Shown piece by piece: positions 1-9,030 of a stretch of DNA of 64,000 nucleotides. Origin of the DNA: Bacteroidota bacterium (GTDB taxonomy: Bacteria; Bacteroidota; Bacteroidia; AKYH767-A; OLB10); NCBI GenBank assembly GCA_016699635.1, contig CP064983.1, positions 2,108,001 to 2,172,000 on the forward strand, written 5' to 3'. Under the pieces are notes generated by a model, which worked only from the letters and a program-made list of their open reading frames with translations, was not told the origin of the DNA and did no database searches. The position numbers and the translations under genes are program-made. How positions within the stretch are numbered: position 1 is the first letter of the stretch; each line of letters starts with the position of its first letter.

Positions 1-2183
1 CAGATGTTTCGACAGGAACATTTTTTACTGCACGTGGTAAAGATGCATATATAGAAAAGCTGCTTCAGAATTTTAAACCCAGCGAAGTTGTGTTGCAGAA
101 ATCCATGCAAAAAGATTTTATTGCACGCTTTGGCGATGGCTTCTATATCTACACACTCGATCAATGGGCTTTTCAGAAAGAATATGCAGAAGAAGTTTTA
201 CTCAAACACTTTCAGACCAATTCACTTAAAGGTTTCGGTATTCACGAAATGGACGAAATGATTGTGGCATGTGGTGTTGCCTTGCATTATTTCGGACAAA
301 TGCAGCAGCAAACGCTGTCGCACATCACAGGCATTGCACGCATTGACGAAGAACAATATGTCTGGCTCGATAAATTTACGATCCGCAATCTTGAACTTGT
401 TGCCTCGCCACATGAAAATGCACGCACCTTAGTTGATGTTATTGACAGAACTGTCACACCCATGGGGTCGCGGCTACTCAAACGATGGATACTCCTACCT
501 CTAAAAGACATTCAAACCATTCATGAGAGGCACGATGCTGTAGCCGCTTTCACCTTAGATGAAACATTAAGAGGGCAGATAGCAACATCTCTGCGTCATG
601 TTGGCGATATAGAAAGAATGCTTTCTAAAATTGCACTCCGCAGAATTTCACCACGCGAAATGGTGCAACTCAAACGTGCATTATCTCAGATTCAACCTGT
701 AAAAGACAACCTTGCTACTGCCGGGAACAGTACGTTTAATGTTTTGTCAGAACAGCTAAATCCCTGTAACCTACTCATTCAAAAAATTCAGGATGCGCTA
801 ATTGAAGATGCACCACCACTTGCATCAAAGGGAGGTTTCATTGCAAAAGGATTCAGTCAGCAGCTTGACGACTTAAGACAAGTAGCATTTTCAGGCAAAG
901 ATTATCTGCTGAAAATACAACAGCGTGAAGTTGAACAAACCGGAATTTCCTCTCTCAAAATTGCCTTCAACAATGTGTTTGGCTATTACATTGAAGTCAC
1001 CAATGCACATAAAAGCAAGGTGCCCGAAAGCTGGATAAGAAAACAAACCCTCGTAAATGCCGAGCGCTACATCACTCCCGAACTCAAAGAATACGAAGAC
1101 AAAATTCTGGGTGCTGAAGAAAAAATTTCAACCATAGAAAATGAAATTTTTCAGGAGCTCATCAGCTTTACACAAAACTACATTCAGCCCTTGCAGGTCA
1201 ATGCATCTGTTTTGTCGCAGCTCGACTGCCTATTGTCTTTTGCAAACGTTGCCATCGAAAATAATTACACACGCCCTGTTGTAAACGACAGCCTTGTTCT
1301 TTCTATCACAGAAGGCCGCCATCCTGTGCTCGAAAAACAAATGCCTCCGGGCGAAGCCTATATTCCAAACTCTATTTTTTTAGACCAGCAAACGCAGCAG
1401 ATTATCATGATCACCGGCCCCAACATGTCCGGTAAGTCGGCCTTGCTCAGGCAAACGGCACTCATTGTACTCATGGCGCAAACGGGCAGTTTTGTCCCTG
1501 CCAAGAGTGCAGAAATTGGCTGGGTTGACAAACTCTTTACCAGAGTAGGAGCAAGCGACAACATCTCTTCTGGCGAATCAACCTTTATGGTCGAAATGAA
1601 TGAAACTGCCAGCATCCTCAACAACATTACACAGCGTAGCTTGGTGCTGTTAGACGAAATTGGTCGCGGCACAAGCACCTATGATGGCATTTCTATTGCA
1701 TGGTCCATTGCCGACTATATCCACGAATCCAAAAATGCACGTGCCAAAACACTGTTTGCCACACATTATCACGAGCTCAATGAAATGACCAACTCCTACA
1801 ACAGGATTAAAAACTACAATGTGGCAATAAAAGAAGCAGGCAATAAAATACTTTTCCTGCGCAAATTAGTGCCAGGTGGCAGCGAACATAGTTTTGGTAT
1901 TCACGTAGCACGAATGGCAGGTATGCCGCCACATGTCATCAACAAGGCCGAAAAAATGCTAGCCCTTCTCGAAAAAGCACACAGCAACACAGAATTGCTG
2001 CGCAATGCCGGACATCAGGCCGACAAAGACGCCATGCAGCTAAGCTTCTTCCAGCTTGACGACCCTTTATTGGAACAAATAAGAGACGAAATACTCAAAA
2101 CCGATGTCAACACCCTCACACCCGTAGAGGCGCTCTTTAAACTCAACGAGATAAAAACGCTGCTTTCAAAAAATAAAAAGTAA
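1..2183 (+). CDS. mutS: DNA mismatch repair ATPase MutS (5' end outside window)
   Basis: Recognises mismatched bases and starts methyl-independent mismatch repair as a DNA-clamp ATPase in the cytoplasm. The reading frame is open from base 3 upstream of any start codon, and those residues (DVSTGTFFTARGKD...) already match the MutS connector region, so the true start lies left of the window. Visible ATPase motifs in the last third are Walker A GPNMSGKS, the GESTFMVEM signature, Walker B LLDEIGRGTSTYDG and the FATHYHEL switch. The C-terminal tail (LFKLNEIKTLL) is the usual MutS end, so the 3' end is intact. The mismatch-reading Phe-x-Glu domain lies outside the window. Two tRNA genes follow on the same strand. 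Confidence 0.97.
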   Translation, partial: DVSTGTFFTARGKDAYIEKLLQNFKPSEVVLQKSMQKDFIARFGDGFYIYTLDQWAFQKEYAEEVLLKHFQTNSLKGFGIHEMDEMIVACGVALHYFGQMQQQTLSHITGIARIDEEQYVWLDKFTIRNLELVASPHENARTLVDVIDRTVTPMGSRLLKRWILLPLKDIQTIHERHDAVAAFTLDETLRGQIATSLRHVGDIERMLSKIALRRISPREMVQLKRALSQIQPVKDNLATAGNSTFNVLSEQLNPCNLLIQKIQDALIEDAPPLASKGGFIAKGFSQQLDDLRQVAFSGKDYLLKIQQREVEQTGISSLKIAFNNVFGYYIEVTNAHKSKVPESWIRKQTLVNAERYITPELKEYEDKILGAEEKISTIENEIFQELISFTQNYIQPLQVNASVLSQLDCLLSFANVAIENNYTRPVVNDSLVLSITEGRHPVLEKQMPPGEAYIPNSIFLDQQTQQIIMITGPNMSGKSALLRQTALIVLMAQTGSFVPAKSAEIGWVDKLFTRVGASDNISSGESTFMVEMNETASILNNITQRSLVLLDEIGRGTSTYDGISIAWSIADYIHESKNARAKTLFATHYHELNEMTNSYNRIKNYNVAIKEAGNKILFLRKLVPGGSEHSFGIHVARMAGMPPHVINKAEKMLALLEKAHSNTELLRNAGHQADKDAMQLSFFQLDDPLLEQIRDEILKTDVNTLTPVEALFKLNEIKTLLSKNKK

Positions 2184-2269
2184 AAAATTTGTTCTTATTT
2201 TATTTTTATAATTTTGCAATCCCTTCTAACGAAGTCGGGAATTTAAGTATTGAAATATCAAGCAATTAT

Positions 2270-2342
2270 GCGGAAGTAGCTCAGTTGGTAGAGCGCGAGC
2301 TTCCCAAGCTTGAGGTCGCGGGTTCGAACCCCGTCTTCCGCT
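2270..2342 (+). tRNA. tRNA-Gly (anticodon CCC)
   Basis: A full cloverleaf can be folded. The acceptor GCGGAAG pairs with CTTCCGC, the D arm contains GCTCAGTTGGTAGAGC, the anticodon stem CGAGC/GCTTG has one G-U pair and encloses loop TTCCCAA (anticodon CCC), and the T arm is GCGGG-TTCGAAC-CCCGT. The discriminator base is T. The CCA end is not encoded. It lies about 90 bases after mutS. Confidence 0.95.
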
Positions 2343-2439
2343 CTCAACAAAGTTACCGCCACACATGTAGCTAACGGTTGGCCTCTGTTAAACCTGTAGC
2401 TGTTTATTTTCGGTAACTTTTTTTTTGAAGTTCCTTTTT

Positions 2440-2526
2440 ACCCGGGTGGTGGAACTGGTAGACACGCAGGACTTAAAATCCTGTGGACCTTATACGTCCG
2501 TGCGGGTTCGATTCCCGCCCCGGGTA
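2440..2526 (+). tRNA. tRNA-Leu (anticodon UAA)
   Basis: This is a class II tRNA with a long variable arm. The acceptor ACCCGGG pairs with CCCGGGT. The D region GGTGGAACTGGTAGACACG is typical of tRNA-Leu. The anticodon stem CAGGA/TCCTG encloses loop CTTAAAA (anticodon TAA), and the T arm is GCGGG-TTCGATT-CCCGC. The discriminator is A and CCA is not encoded. Its 3' end is the first copy of a word that recurs three more times downstream. Confidence 0.95.
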
Positions 2527-2770
2527 CTTTTTTCAAAGTAATTTTTTTAAAAACATTTGTGTGGGTTCTCCTCCGCCTGCGGTGGATGTGGCGGACCACT
2601 CCGGGTACTTTTTTCTAAGTAATTTTATTTTAAAAACATTTATGTGGGTTCTCCTCCAGTGGCGGACCACTCCGGGTACTTTTTTCGAAGTAATTTTATT
2701 TTAAAAACATTTATGTGGGTTCGCCTCCGCCTGTGGTGGATGTGGCGGACCACTCCGGGTACTTTTTTTC
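2519..2770 (+). repeat. tandem degenerate copies of the tRNA-Leu 3' tail
   Basis: The last bases of tRNA-Leu plus flank (CCGGGTACTTTTTTC, then an A/T stretch ending AAAAACATTT) recur with CCGGGTAC starting at 2520, 2601, 2672 and 2755, giving periods of 81, 71 and 83 bases. Each unit also carries a T-arm-like word (GTGGGTTCTCCTCC, or GTGGGTTCGCCTCC in the third unit) and a G/C-rich block with the inverted pair TCCGCC/GGCGGA and GTGG-CGGA-CCAC. The second unit lacks part of that block. No unit has an anticodon arm, so they are not extra tRNAs. They could be slippage-amplified duplications or scars of repeated integration at a tRNA 3' end. Confidence 0.85.
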
Positions 2771-3167
2771 TGAACGATATTTTTAAAATCGTAATTATTT
2801 AAATAATTTTTTGGAGCTCAAACTGCAGTAACATCTGCAAAATCTATTCCTGCTGTTTCCCCGGTGCACGGCACCGCTCACGCACAAAAACCATACAGGT
2901 AAACATCAGGGCTTGTTAAAGCATTTTCAGACTGTCATTTTTCACGCTTTTCAGCCGTGGCTGACCGTGACTGATCAACAATTCTAAACTCTGAATTCTA
3001 CATTCATAATTATCAAATCACTTTTCACTTTTGCATTTTACATTTTCAACTTTCAACTCTCAATATTCTAATCACATTTCTTTTTACTTTTGATGTAAAC
3101 AATAGTTATAAGTAATTGGCAGCAGTGCTTATATCAAACGTTTGGATTTCTAATTCACTTTAAACGA
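2771..3167. other. non-coding stretch before the first accessory gene
   Basis: I see no supported gene here. The stretch contains A/T-rich low-complexity sequence rich in CAACTTTCAACTCTCAA-like words and, at its right end, a partial copy of the R1 repeat core (listed separately). Confidence 0.6.
3069..3112 (+). repeat. partial copy of the R1 repeat core, with a promoter-like box
   Basis: The words AATCACATTTCTTTTT, TACTTTTGA and AATAGTTAT occur here in the same order as in the two full R1 copies at 23197 and 27583. TACTTTTG at 3085-3092 fits the Bacteroidota -7 consensus TAnnTTTG, but no clear TTTG lies about 19 bases upstream. It sits some 56 bases before the lipoprotein gene at 3168, so it could supply its promoter. 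Confidence 0.5.
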
Positions 3168-3533
3168 ATGCGTAACTTGGTTATAATTATTTTAGTTTTG
3201 TTCTCTGTAAGCTGTATGACAAATTATCCATTGACTACTTTTTACGTAAAAAACACTACAGATAAGACACTTAACTTTAAAGCCAGCATCATAAAACAAA
3301 GTCAAATGGGACCTTATGAAATGACTTTACCATTTATGGTATTTCCGAATGACAGTGTCGTTGCAAGAAGAACAAACTTTAAAAAGGATGCTTCTCCCAC
3401 AGCTTGGTTTAAAAAGTTTATTATCTTTCAAACAGACAGTCTATCATTTAATGATCCTAAAAATAAAGACAATTGGATTAAAACTACTGATGAAAAAGGA
3501 AGACCTGTTTATACTTTCACAATGACAAAATGA
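3168..3533 (+). CDS. small predicted lipoprotein, function unknown
   Basis: A 121-residue protein that I do not recognise. Its N-terminus (MRNLVIIILVLFSVSCMTN) is a short hydrophobic signal ending in a lipobox-like SVSC, so export and lipidation at Cys16 are likely. The remainder looks like a small beta-rich domain without catalytic motifs. Its stop overlaps the next start by four bases (ATGA), so the two are probably co-translated. A partial R1 repeat with a promoter-like box lies just upstream. The setting, between tRNA-tail repeats and a GNAT gene, is accessory in character. Confidence 0.7.
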   Translation: MRNLVIIILVLFSVSCMTNYPLTTFYVKNTTDKTLNFKASIIKQSQMGPYEMTLPFMVFPNDSVVARRTNFKKDASPTAWFKKFIIFQTDSLSFNDPKNKDNWIKTTDEKGRPVYTFTMTK

Positions 3534-4402
3534 TGCAAAAAATACAAATATTTATAGTAATATTTTTTCTATCTTCATGTTTCACTTTCGGACAAGACCA
3601 TGACAGTTTGTTTGCTCGGCTAAACGGAATTTCAAACAATGGCATTGATTTTTTTAATGTTGATGGCATTGAAATCACAACTCAAAAAGTACCAGCCGAC
3701 TTGACACCTAAAAGTATTTCTAAGAAATTCAAGAATTTGGCTATAAAGGAAAAGGAAATTATTTCTACTGACAGCACTTTAGGATTTTCAAACTTTTATG
3801 TTTCTAAATCAAAGACAGAATCAGGAATTACAATAAATATGAATTATTACTTTTTCAAAAACTCTGATGACAAGGTCATTGGTATTTCATTTATTGCAAT
3901 GAATAAAACAGACAGGGAGTTGGAAAAAGAGTTTGTTCAATTAGTATATGATAATGCAATACCGGAAAGTGTTTATGCGACTTTAAACATTGGCGATATA
4001 AATTTTGCAGGCAGAAAAATACCATTAGGAAGTGGATGCAGATGGATGGGAATAAACAATGTGCAGTGTCCTTCCTGGGGACAAATGAATTGGAGTGTTC
4101 ATAAAACATTAGAAGATGCTTCACTAAGTGTAAATAATCAGATAGCTTTTATCAAAGCAGGAAATAAGGGCAAGATTGTTTCAGATACAACTGTTGCAGT
4201 AATTTTTGAAGGAAATGAAACCAACGCAAGAAAGATTATCTATGATTTTAAAGGTGCAACTTCAGTTTTAGTTGGCATGAGTGGAGGTAAAACATTGACA
4301 GTATATTTTGTTGCCACACCGGTGAGAAATAATTTTGTTAGTTGCGTAATGAGTTTTGGAACAATGACCAAATTAATCCAAGTGGACTCCCACCACTATT
4401 AG
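3530..4402 (+). CDS. predicted secreted protein, function unknown
   Basis: A 290-residue protein with a Sec-type signal (hydrophobic residues 5-20, ending SSCFTFGQ; the Cys at about residue 17 could also be a lipobox). The body shows no motif that I recognise. It has several aromatic and Asn/Gly-rich strands and ends near a VSCVMSFGTMTK segment. It starts inside the stop codon of the lipoprotein gene at 3168, so the pair forms a two-gene operon whose products probably meet at the cell envelope. No function can be inferred beyond export. Confidence 0.7.
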   Translation: MMQKIQIFIVIFFLSSCFTFGQDHDSLFARLNGISNNGIDFFNVDGIEITTQKVPADLTPKSISKKFKNLAIKEKEIISTDSTLGFSNFYVSKSKTESGITINMNYYFFKNSDDKVIGISFIAMNKTDRELEKEFVQLVYDNAIPESVYATLNIGDINFAGRKIPLGSGCRWMGINNVQCPSWGQMNWSVHKTLEDASLSVNNQIAFIKAGNKGKIVSDTTVAVIFEGNETNARKIIYDFKGATSVLVGMSGGKTLTVYFVATPVRNNFVSCVMSFGTMTKLIQVDSHHY

Positions 4403-4512
4403 AACAAGTGATGAAACTAAAATGACAATGTAGTAAATACAATCATAACTCATAGTCATATCGGCTCCGGCTTCTTATGATGACCAACATCTCTGGCAGT
4501 TATTTTTTAAAT

Positions 4513-4952
4513 ATGTTCATTATTAAAATTATTGAAAGCAGAAAGGAAGATATCAATAAATTGCAAGATATTTTTTTAGAAACAAGACGCTCTACATTTT
4601 CTTGGGTTGATACTTCTCAATTTAAATTGTCTGATTTTGAAAAAGAAACCGAAGGTGAGTATGTTCTAGTAGCTATGATTGATGAAAAAGTAATTGGATT
4701 TATATCTGTTTGGGTAGCTGATAATTTTATTCATCATTTGTATGTTGACAAAAGTTTTCAAGATCAAAAAGTTGGAACTAAATTGTTAAATGCGGTGCTT
4801 GATAAATTTGGGCTGCCTGTCAGGTTGAAATGCGAAATAAAGAACCAAAAAGCAGTTTCTTTTACAGACAAAAAGGGTTTGTTGAAATAGAGCAGGGGCA
4901 CTCTGAAATGGGAGTATATATTTTGTTTGAGCTACGTAAAAAATTAAGCTAA
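4513..4952 (+). CDS. GNAT-family N-acetyltransferase, frame broken near its end
   Basis: The N-terminal part (MFIIKIIESRKEDINKLQ) and the middle (VIGFISVWVADNFIHHLYVD followed by VGTKLLNAVLDKF) are typical of GNAT acetyl-CoA-dependent acetyltransferases: beta4, then the acetyl-CoA-binding motif A. The uninterrupted frame stops at 4890. Adding one T to the run at 4860-4863 restores FYRQKGFVEIEQG, the usual GNAT C-terminal motif, and the frame then runs to the stop at 4950-4952. I chose ATG 4513 because it starts right before the first conserved strand; an upstream ATG at 4477 is also in frame. The substrate cannot be predicted. It may be a true pseudogene, but the break is of the same kind as in essential genes of this window. 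Confidence 0.8.
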
Positions 4953-5063
4953 AGCAGTCCCTGATTGTGTGTTTTCTGAGTGCATTGTCCGAAAACTGAT
5001 TTTAAAACCTTCTCCATTTTTATCTGTATAGTTTAAAAATAAAATATTACCTTTATAGTTTCA

Positions 5064-5558
5064 ATGACTATCATTAATCACATAGAAAACAAACCGAATT
5101 GGTTTTACATAATAAGTGTCAGCGTGCTGACATTTATTTTGCCTGCAATATGTTTTGTAACGGAACATTTCTTCACCAACACTGTGCTTTCGTTTAATCT
5201 GTTCGGTAAGTGGTTTATCTTTTCTGCTGTCGGTCTTCGTTTGTTTTTAGCAGGAACTAAACAAGTCATAAATCCTGAATTTACAGCAAAAGAAATTTTT
5301 CACCTTGATAGTTCCGATAGTTTTCCAATACTTCGTGAGTTAGGCTTTGCCAACTTATGTTTCGGACTTGTTGCTGTTGTTTCAATCTTTAAACCGGAGT
5401 GGCGAACTGTAAGCGCATTTGCAAGCGGACTTTACTTTGGATTTGCTGCCATACAACATGGATTTAATAAAACTTCAGGAATAAATGAAAAATTTGCCTT
5501 GTGGACTGACCTGATTATTTTTGTTTTTCTTTCAGTTTACTTTATAAAAAGTATTTAA
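5064..5558 (+). CDS. small polytopic membrane protein, possibly DUF6790-like
   Basis: A 164-residue protein with four hydrophobic segments, at about residues 14-34, 46-62, 95-125 (interrupted by a short loop with KPEWRT) and 146-162. The arrangement, with a central GFANLCFGLV and a later GLYFGFAAIQHGFN, recalls small DUF6790-type integral membrane proteins; this is recollection and not a search result. It stands alone between the GNAT gene and the convergent mtgA, with no neighbour that indicates a role. Confidence 0.65.
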   Translation: MTIINHIENKPNWFYIISVSVLTFILPAICFVTEHFFTNTVLSFNLFGKWFIFSAVGLRLFLAGTKQVINPEFTAKEIFHLDSSDSFPILRELGFANLCFGLVAVVSIFKPEWRTVSAFASGLYFGFAAIQHGFNKTSGINEKFALWTDLIIFVFLSVYFIKSI

Positions 5559-5745
5559 GTGTCACTTAACATAACCATCTTATTTTCATCTAATGTAGTT
5601 TCTGTTTACTAATTCCATAAACTCTTAACCTTTAAATATCCTCTACATTCAATACTTGTAATCAACAAATCTCAAAATAGACAATTCCCAAATTCTTCAA
5701 ACCTGTCAGCCGAGGCTGATCATCTAATTCAACTTTATCACCTCA

Positions 5746-6459
5746 TCACTTCTCACCATTCACGCTTTCCAACCCCTCTGCATATTTCATATATCGTTTA
5801 ATCCATTCAGTCCTTCGCACCACACGCGCATTCGGTTTTACAGGCGACCATTTTAAAGGTAGTGGAAGAATGGCTGCCAGCGATGCTGCCTGATGTACAC
5901 TTAACTGACTTGCCGGTTTATTAAAATAATATTCCGATGCAGCCTCTGCACCATAAACACCATTGCCCAATTCAATTACATTCAAATAAACTTCCATGAT
6001 GCGTTCCTTACTCCAGAATATTTCAATGAGAAAAGTAAAGTAAACTTCAAAACCTTTACGAAGCCATGTGCGCGATGGAAAAAGAAAAACATTTTTTGCG
6101 GTTTGTTGTGAAATGGTGCTGGCGCCACGTTTTTTGTTTTTATGTTTTTCATTGTATTGCGCAGCTTTTTGAATTGCCTCCATGTCTAAGCCAAAGTGTT
6201 CGTTAAAGCGCTGGTCTTCGCTGGTGATTACTGCTTTTACCAACAATGGTGAAATGTTTGATATAGGCTCCCAGTCTTTCTTGAACTGTATGTCACGTTC
6301 AGAATCAAAAACCTGTTCCACAAATCGGATAATCATCAATGGAGTAAAAGGTATGGGAACAAAACGAAACAGAATTACTCCTGCAATACTTAAAATTAAA
6401 AACCATTTAATGATCTTCCACAATATTTTTCTGATTCTGATAAATATGTTTTTCATCAA
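5746..6459 (-). CDS. mtgA: monofunctional peptidoglycan glycosyltransferase MtgA
   Basis: A GT51 enzyme that polymerises lipid II into glycan strands at the outer face of the inner membrane. The 237-residue length is usual for the family. One transmembrane anchor lies at about residues 13-32. The family motifs follow in order: EDQRFNEHFG (catalytic Glu about residue 81), KRGASTISQQ, RKGFEVYFTFLIE with KERIMEVYLN, and ELGNGVYGAEAA. There is no transpeptidase domain, which separates it from bifunctional PBPs. It is the last gene of a minus-strand run (recQ, DNA glycosylase, mtgA). Its start overlaps the glycosylase stop by four bases, implying translational coupling. Confidence 0.95.
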   Translation of the reverse strand: MMKNIFIRIRKILWKIIKWFLILSIAGVILFRFVPIPFTPLMIIRFVEQVFDSERDIQFKKDWEPISNISPLLVKAVITSEDQRFNEHFGLDMEAIQKAAQYNEKHKNKKRGASTISQQTAKNVFLFPSRTWLRKGFEVYFTFLIEIFWSKERIMEVYLNVIELGNGVYGAEAASEYYFNKPASQLSVHQAASLAAILPLPLKWSPVKPNARVVRRTEWIKRYMKYAEGLESVNGEK

Positions 6460-7046
6460 TTTAGTATTTCAGGATTTATTAAAAAACGATAGGGCAGCAT
6501 GGCATCATTGCCTGCATAGTCAACGCCAATGCGGACAGTTGTGGTAATTTGTTTTTCTGTGAGTTGCAGGTCATTGTTTTCAATCCATATTTTATTTCCA
6601 AGTAGAGATGTACCTGTCATGCTGCAATCAATTCCCAATGCTTGTGAAACCATTCCCGGCCCTGATGCAATTTGTTTTAATGGTTTGTTGACAGGTCTTC
6701 TTTTTTTAATGAGTTCAAAACCTCTTTTTGGAAAGATGCTTCTTATAAGTACTGCATGTGGAACATCTTGAATGTTTGTAACAACATTAAAAAGTGAATG
6801 AATACCATAGCAAAGGTAAACATAGGCAACACCACCTTGACAATACATGATTTCAGTTCGTTGTGTGCGTCTGTTGTTCCATGCATGCGAAGCTTTGTCG
6901 TCAATACCCATATAGGCTTCTGTTTCTGTAATAATTCCTGAAGTTAGTTTTCCGTTTATCTTGGTACAAAGTTCTTTGCCTAATAACTGTCTTGCAACTT
7001 TAACAGCACTTTCCTGTAAATAAAAAGATTGAAGCAACTTACTCAT
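6456..7046 (-). CDS. DNA-3-methyladenine glycosylase (AAG/MPG family)
   Basis: Excises alkylated purines such as 3-methyladenine and hypoxanthine in base excision repair. The 196-residue protein has the family core: a catalytic-site ETEAYMG segment (about residues 40-46), then DDKASHAWNNRRTQRTEIM, and GGVAYVYLCYGIHSLFNVV, where the Tyr intercalates into DNA. A second conserved block VLIRSIFP and the GPG motif of the substrate pocket are also present. It overlaps recQ upstream by eight bases and mtgA downstream by four, so the three are one transcription unit, two of whose members serve DNA repair. Confidence 0.95.
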   Translation of the reverse strand: MSKLLQSFYLQESAVKVARQLLGKELCTKINGKLTSGIITETEAYMGIDDKASHAWNNRRTQRTEIMYCQGGVAYVYLCYGIHSLFNVVTNIQDVPHAVLIRSIFPKRGFELIKKRRPVNKPLKQIASGPGMVSQALGIDCSMTGTSLLGNKIWIENNDLQLTEKQITTTVRIGVDYAGNDAMLPYRFLINPEILN

Positions 7047-8955
7047 GCCACAAAAGTATATCGCTTTCCGAAATAATTATTTTTCCTGAGTCAATCAGCC
7101 ATTGCAGGGATTGAACATACTGTTCTTTTTTACTTGCAGAAAATTTTTCAAGCAGTTCATCGTATCTTAAAGTTTGTTGTTGAATAAAATCTTTTATTTC
7201 TGCATTTTGTTTCTCAAAGGTCAGGTCGTTGAGTTCAATTTTATTTCTTTTTCTGCAATAGTCGCAGGTGCCACAACGTGTATTTGTAGTTTCGCCAAAA
7301 TAATTTAGCAACATCATACTACGACATGATGTTAGGCTATCTGCATAATGTAGCATGGCATTCACTCTCTCATTAAAACGTTGTTTGCGAAACTCTAATA
7401 ATTTTATATCAGGAACAACGGTTTCCTGTTTCACCCTTGCCATTAAATAGGTTAGCTGAGGCTTATCTGTCTGTTGTAGATATTCTATCAACTCATTTTT
7501 TTGTAAAAAGAACAAATGCCTTATTAGTGCATCTTGCGCAATGTTTAATCTTTTTGCTAACTCTGCCTCGTTGATTCTGATAAAATTATCGAAGCTACCA
7601 CCATACGAACGAAGTATTGTTTTAATAACCTTGTCAGACTCCGGATGCTGCACCTGAAAGTTGTATAGTTCTGCTTGGCCTACTGTAAATTTTAATCTTG
7701 ATGGAATATAAACTGCATCAGAGAGATGAATATAACCTGCTTCGGCTAAAATTTTTAATGCATTAATAGTTACCAAAGGATTGAAGTTATAAGTTGACGC
7801 AAAATCAGAAACATCAAAATTGAAACTGATGTTTTCACCACTGCCTAAAGCAACTTTCAGATAATTTCCCAGAGCATGATATATAAGTCTGATAAGTTTT
7901 ATTTCGGGAAATGCATTTTGAAAACGCAATTCTAAGTCTGCTTTGTCGGCACTGTTGTAAATTAAAACAGCAAAAGCATTTTTTTCATCACGTCCTGCAC
8001 GACCAGCCTCCTGATAATATGCTTCAGGACTATCAGGTAAATCTGCATGTATAACCGTACGCACATCAGCTTTGTCTATACCCATGCCGAATGCATTGGT
8101 AGCTACAATAGCTTGTATTTTATTCTGCATCCAGTCAATTTGTTTTTTGTTTCTATCGGCTGTAGATAGCCCTGCATGATAAAAATCTGCATTGATGCCC
8201 TGGCTGTTCAGATAAGTTGTTATGTCTTTTGTTTTACCTCTGCTGTTAACATAAACAACAGCACTTCCTTTAACCGATTTTAAAATTTCAGCAGTACGTG
8301 TTAGTTTGTCTTTGTTGTATTCAACAATATAGCTCAGATTTTTGCGCTCAAAACTTTTCTGAAAAAAATTGTGATTTTTGAAATGGAGTTTTTCGATAAT
8401 ATCATTCCTTACAGACTTTGTTGCAGAGGCAGTGAGTGCAATTACAGGAACTTCAGGAAACTCTTCTCTTAATTCAGCAATACGCAGATAGGATGGGCGA
8501 AAATCATAACCCCATTGCGAAATACAATGTGCTTCATCAACGGCAATGAGATTTATTTTTATCTCTCGTAATTTTGTCAAGGCCAGACTGCTAGTTAAAC
8601 GTTCAGGTGACAGATATAAAAATTTCGACTTTCCGAATATGCAATTGTCAAAGGCAATTTCAATTTCTGTCTTGCTCATTCCTGAAACTACAGCAGACGC
8701 TTTAATTCCTCTGGCACGCAGGTTATCCACCTGATCTTTCATAAGTGAAATCAAAGGTGAAATCACAACACATATTCCATCGAGATAAATTCCCGGCACC
8801 TGAAAACAGATAGATTTACCGCCTCCCGTTGGCATAAGCGCTAAAGTGTCATGGCCACCAACTACAGATTCAATAATTTCCTGCTGCAGTGGTCTGAAAC
8901 GACTATGCCCCCAGTATTTTATTAAAATCTCATGCAGTTTGTCACCAACGCTCAT
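7039..8955 (-). CDS. recQ: ATP-dependent DNA helicase RecQ
   Basis: A 3'-5' superfamily 2 helicase acting in recombination and fork repair. The 638 residues carry Walker A PTGGGKS (about residues 42-48), the DEAH box AVDEAHCISQWGYDFRPSY (about 137), TASAT, the motif V ATNAFGMGIDKADVR and motif VI QEAGRAGRD. A zinc-binding RQC region follows, with cysteines in CRSMMLLNYFGE and RCGTCDYCRK. I see no convincing HRDC domain: the C-terminal 100 residues instead form a winged-helix-like tail ending SDILLWHE. It is the first gene of the operon with the glycosylase and mtgA. Confidence 0.96.
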   Translation of the reverse strand: MSVGDKLHEILIKYWGHSRFRPLQQEIIESVVGGHDTLALMPTGGGKSICFQVPGIYLDGICVVISPLISLMKDQVDNLRARGIKASAVVSGMSKTEIEIAFDNCIFGKSKFLYLSPERLTSSLALTKLREIKINLIAVDEAHCISQWGYDFRPSYLRIAELREEFPEVPVIALTASATKSVRNDIIEKLHFKNHNFFQKSFERKNLSYIVEYNKDKLTRTAEILKSVKGSAVVYVNSRGKTKDITTYLNSQGINADFYHAGLSTADRNKKQIDWMQNKIQAIVATNAFGMGIDKADVRTVIHADLPDSPEAYYQEAGRAGRDEKNAFAVLIYNSADKADLELRFQNAFPEIKLIRLIYHALGNYLKVALGSGENISFNFDVSDFASTYNFNPLVTINALKILAEAGYIHLSDAVYIPSRLKFTVGQAELYNFQVQHPESDKVIKTILRSYGGSFDNFIRINEAELAKRLNIAQDALIRHLFFLQKNELIEYLQQTDKPQLTYLMARVKQETVVPDIKLLEFRKQRFNERVNAMLHYADSLTSCRSMMLLNYFGETTNTRCGTCDYCRKRNKIELNDLTFEKQNAEIKDFIQQQTLRYDELLEKFSASKKEQYVQSLQWLIDSGKIIISESDILLWHE

Positions 8956-9030
8956 GTTACAAATGTAAAATTAGAATTGCGAATTATGCTGCCCGCGTAA
9001 AATAAAATAGTGGTTTTGGGAAAATTGCTG

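Noticed and set aside
2189..2374. Short plus-strand open frame across tRNA-Gly
   Set aside because: Most of its length is the tRNA gene itself, so a protein product is not credible.
2483..2704. Plus-strand open frame over the tRNA-Leu tail repeats
   Set aside because: It reads the tRNA 3' half and the tandem repeats; its own repeats mirror the DNA repeats and carry no protein signature.
2755..2770. Additional tRNA-Leu genes in the tandem repeats
   Set aside because: The copies have only the acceptor 3' strand and a T-arm-like word; D and anticodon arms are missing.
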